From contig NZ_JABJXT010000004.1 of NCBI RefSeq assembly GCF_013155295.1, forward strand, positions 62,001-126,000: DNA of 64,000 nt, in the 5' to 3' direction. The notes under the pieces were generated by a model. That model saw only the letters and a list, made by a program, of their open reading frames with translations. It had not been told where the DNA came from and did no database searches. The stretch comes from Pseudogemmobacter hezensis (GTDB lineage: Bacteria > Pseudomonadota > Alphaproteobacteria > Rhodobacterales > Rhodobacteraceae). This document shows positions 62,156 to 64,000 of the stretch, piece after piece. The translations under genes and the position numbers were made by a program. Position 1 is the stretch's first letter, and every line of letters starts with the position of its first letter.

Positions 62156-63814
62156 TCAGGCCTCTTTGTCCAGCGCCAGCGGCCCCAGCTCTGCCCAAAG
62201 ATCGCCAGGCCCGGGATTGGCCGGATCCGAGCGCCCGCCCAGATGCGTCATGATCCCCCAGACCGCATTCAGCGCGGTCTGCACCGCGCCCTCGACCCAG
62301 GCGGGCGTCCAGCTGATGCCATCGCCGGCCAGGAAGATGCCGCGCTGATCTGCGGGCATCTCGGCTTGCATGAAATGCCCATACATCCGCAGGTTATAGC
62401 GGTAATGGCCGGGCAGGGCGCCTTTGAATGCGCCCAGGAAATTATCGTCCGCCTCCCAGCTGACGCAGATCGGATTGCCCCGGATATGGCTGCGGATATC
62501 GACGCCGGGATAGATCCGCTCCAGCGCGGCCAGCGCCAGCTCGACCCGCTTTTCGGGGCCATAGGGCAGCACTTTCAGCGCATCCGTCATCCAGCTGTAG
62601 GACAGGCAGATGACGGCGGGTTTGTCGGGGCCATTGTCGAAGAAATAGGTGCCGCGCGTGTTGCGATCTGTCAGCGTCATCGACAAAAGCGGGCGGCCAT
62701 CGGCCCCCTGGTCTTTCCAGAACGGGCGATCCACCATCACAAAGGTTTTCGCCGCCTGCATATAGCGGGTGCGGTCCAGCGCCATCCACAGTTTCTGGTC
62801 AAACAGCGCCTCATTCACCGCGACAGAGGTGGTCAGAAGATGGCTTTGGCAGGTGACCAGCACCGCCGCATAATCCCGCGCCACGCCCCAGAGATCGGTG
62901 ACAGTAAAACCGCCCTGCGCATTTCGCGCGATCTTTGTCGCCCGCCCCAGCGTCGCGCCGCCGTTCAGATCGGCAAGCGTCGTGCCCTTTGGCCAATGCG
63001 CGCCTGCGCCCGGATGCCGCCAGAGGCGGTGCAGCACCCCCTCGACGCCCCCGACGATATAGCGCTGGTGGTCGTCCAGCTCCAAAAGGTTGACGCGCAG
63101 GATCTCAAGCATCGAATTGGGGAAATCGCTGTCCCAGCCGCCGGTGCCGAACCCCACCTGGCCAAAGACCTCACGGTGGCGAAAGCCAAGCGCCTGGAAG
63201 GCCTTTGATGAGGTGACGAAATCGTAAAACGTCCGCTCATCCCATTTGGCGATCAGCGGATCCCAAAGCGCCTTTAGCCGCCTGGCGTCACGGTCGCGCA
63301 GGGCCTGGGTCAGGGCGGCAAAATCGGTATGTTCCTCAAGTGCGGCGCGGTAAGCGGCGGCGACCTCATGGTAAAGCTGCGGCAGATCCTCCAGGGTGCG
63401 GGCGAAAGAGGTCTCACCCTCGAGATCGATCACGGTCGAGCCTGCGGCCTCGGTCAGCGGGTTGGGGAAGGGGCGGCTTTCCAGCCCCAGCAGGTCGACA
63501 TAATGGTAAAAGCCGCGCGAAGAGACCGGAAAGCGCATGCCGCCCAGCTCTGCGATCACGTCCTCGGTGCCCTCAAACAGCTCTGAGCGCAGGCGGCCAC
63601 CGAATTTGCCGGATTCGTAGATCTCGGGGCGCAGGCCAAGGCGCATCATCTCATATCCGGCGATGATCCCGGCCGCGCCCGCCCCGATCACCGCGACCCT
63701 TTCGCCATGCCGCGCCGCCGGAATGGTGCCCAGGCCCGCCGGATGCTGCAGCCAGTCATCATAGGCAAAGGGGAAATCCGGGCCAAAGGCGGTGACGGGT
63801 TTGACAGGGGTCAT
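62156..63814 (-). CDS. davB: L-lysine 2-monooxygenase (DavB)
   Basis: 552 residues. The start TAFGPDFPFAYDDWLQHPAG followed by LGTIPAARHGERVAVIGAGA and GIIAGYEMMRLGLRPEIYES (FAD-binding GAGAAG loop) is the DavB pattern. Further blocks: GTEDVIAELGGMRFPVSSRG, VFGQVGFGTGGWDSDFPNSM, KTFVMVDRPFWKDQG, FLAGDGISWTPAWVEGAVQT. It oxidatively decarboxylates L-lysine to 5-aminovaleramide. The divergent gene at 63901 looks like DavA, the amidase for that product. Tryptophan 2-monooxygenase is a relative but less similar. Confidence 0.88.
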   Translation of the reverse strand: MTPVKPVTAFGPDFPFAYDDWLQHPAGLGTIPAARHGERVAVIGAGAAGIIAGYEMMRLGLRPEIYESGKFGGRLRSELFEGTEDVIAELGGMRFPVSSRGFYHYVDLLGLESRPFPNPLTEAAGSTVIDLEGETSFARTLEDLPQLYHEVAAAYRAALEEHTDFAALTQALRDRDARRLKALWDPLIAKWDERTFYDFVTSSKAFQALGFRHREVFGQVGFGTGGWDSDFPNSMLEILRVNLLELDDHQRYIVGGVEGVLHRLWRHPGAGAHWPKGTTLADLNGGATLGRATKIARNAQGGFTVTDLWGVARDYAAVLVTCQSHLLTTSVAVNEALFDQKLWMALDRTRYMQAAKTFVMVDRPFWKDQGADGRPLLSMTLTDRNTRGTYFFDNGPDKPAVICLSYSWMTDALKVLPYGPEKRVELALAALERIYPGVDIRSHIRGNPICVSWEADDNFLGAFKGALPGHYRYNLRMYGHFMQAEMPADQRGIFLAGDGISWTPAWVEGAVQTALNAVWGIMTHLGGRSDPANPGPGDLWAELGPLALDKEA

Positions 63815-63900
63815 ATGGCAAAGGCTTTCGCGCTGGTGAATTGCGGATCGTGGCAGGATAGGGCAGTTTCATCGCAACATTAGCGTGCAGGAGGTTCAGA

Positions 63901-64000
63901 TGAAGGTGGCACTCTGGCAGGCAAGCCCCACGAATGGCGAAATAGAGACAGTATTTTCGGCAATTTGTCAGCAGTTGACCGCGGCGGCGGCTGCCGGGGC
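63901..64000 (+). CDS. davA: Nitrilase-superfamily amidase, probable 5-aminovaleramidase (3' cut by window end)
   Basis: Only the first 33 codons are present: MKVALWQASPTNGEIETVFS, then AICQQLTAAAAAG. This is the standard N-terminus of carbon-nitrogen hydrolases, and AGGAGG stands 7 bases before the ATG. It is divergent from davB with 86 bases between starts, matching the DavB/DavA pair that converts lysine to 5-aminovalerate. The catalytic Glu-Lys-Cys lies beyond the window. Confidence 0.75.

Overview
The window is GC-rich (strong G/C bias at third codon positions) and carries alphaproteobacterial gene families. Its most likely source is a Rhodobacterales bacterium close to Paracoccus: there is a decayed IS5-family element of the IS427/IS1248 type, TMAO-type ProXWV homologues, dimethyl sulfone monooxygenase and lysine 2-monooxygenase. 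Nearly all of it is catabolic and transport accessory DNA. No tRNA, rRNA, CRISPR array or phage genes were seen.

Layout. 1-2.2 kb: the end of a glycine-betaine type ABC permease and its binding protein. 2.2-3.7 kb: a graveyard with an msrA pseudogene and a dead IS427-group element that has itself received two copies of a 44-nt hairpin repeat. 3.7-16.2 kb: a nine-gene minus-strand operon plus a divergent LysR-type regulator. It encodes homologues of histidine ammonia-lyase (without the Ala-Ser-Gly cofactor triad) and urocanase (without the catalytic Cys), a DUF917 protein, a hydantoinase, an M20 carbamoylase and an OpuC-type ABC transporter. Together these match the five-step bacterial breakdown of ergothioneine to glutamate, trimethylamine, H2S, CO2 and ammonia. 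16.2-23.1 kb: AraC regulator, zinc alcohol dehydrogenase ending at an early amber codon, Ohr peroxidase, aryl-CoA ligase, TonB-dependent receptor. 23.1-27.3 kb: MarR regulator and a siderophore ABC importer. 27.5-30.8 kb: IclR regulator, CoA-transferase and a binding-protein homologue with no signal peptide. 30.9-42.2 kb: a twelve-gene sugar operon with a divergent lactonase, fitting a non-phosphorylative L-fucose-type deoxysugar pathway. 42.3-48.2 kb: HxlR regulator with an NmrA-like oxidoreductase and a SnoaL-like protein, MacAB-like efflux, DMT exporter. 48.3-59.1 kb: a TmoXVW-type TMAO/betaine importer next to TorR/TorS/TorT, then an orphan binding protein. 59.3-64 kb: SfnC/SfnG-like monooxygenases and davB with the divergent start of davA.

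A recurring theme is quaternary and methylated amines and organosulfur compounds: three OpuA/ProU-type ABC systems, ergothioneine cleavage that releases trimethylamine and sulfide, a TMAO sensor and importer, and sulfone monooxygenases. The ergothioneine route itself is known biochemistry. The less familiar features are the dispersed hairpin repeat inside the dead transposase, the double-HTH LysR regulator, the Tor sensor beside an importer rather than a reductase, and short tandem repeats scattered through the tor locus.
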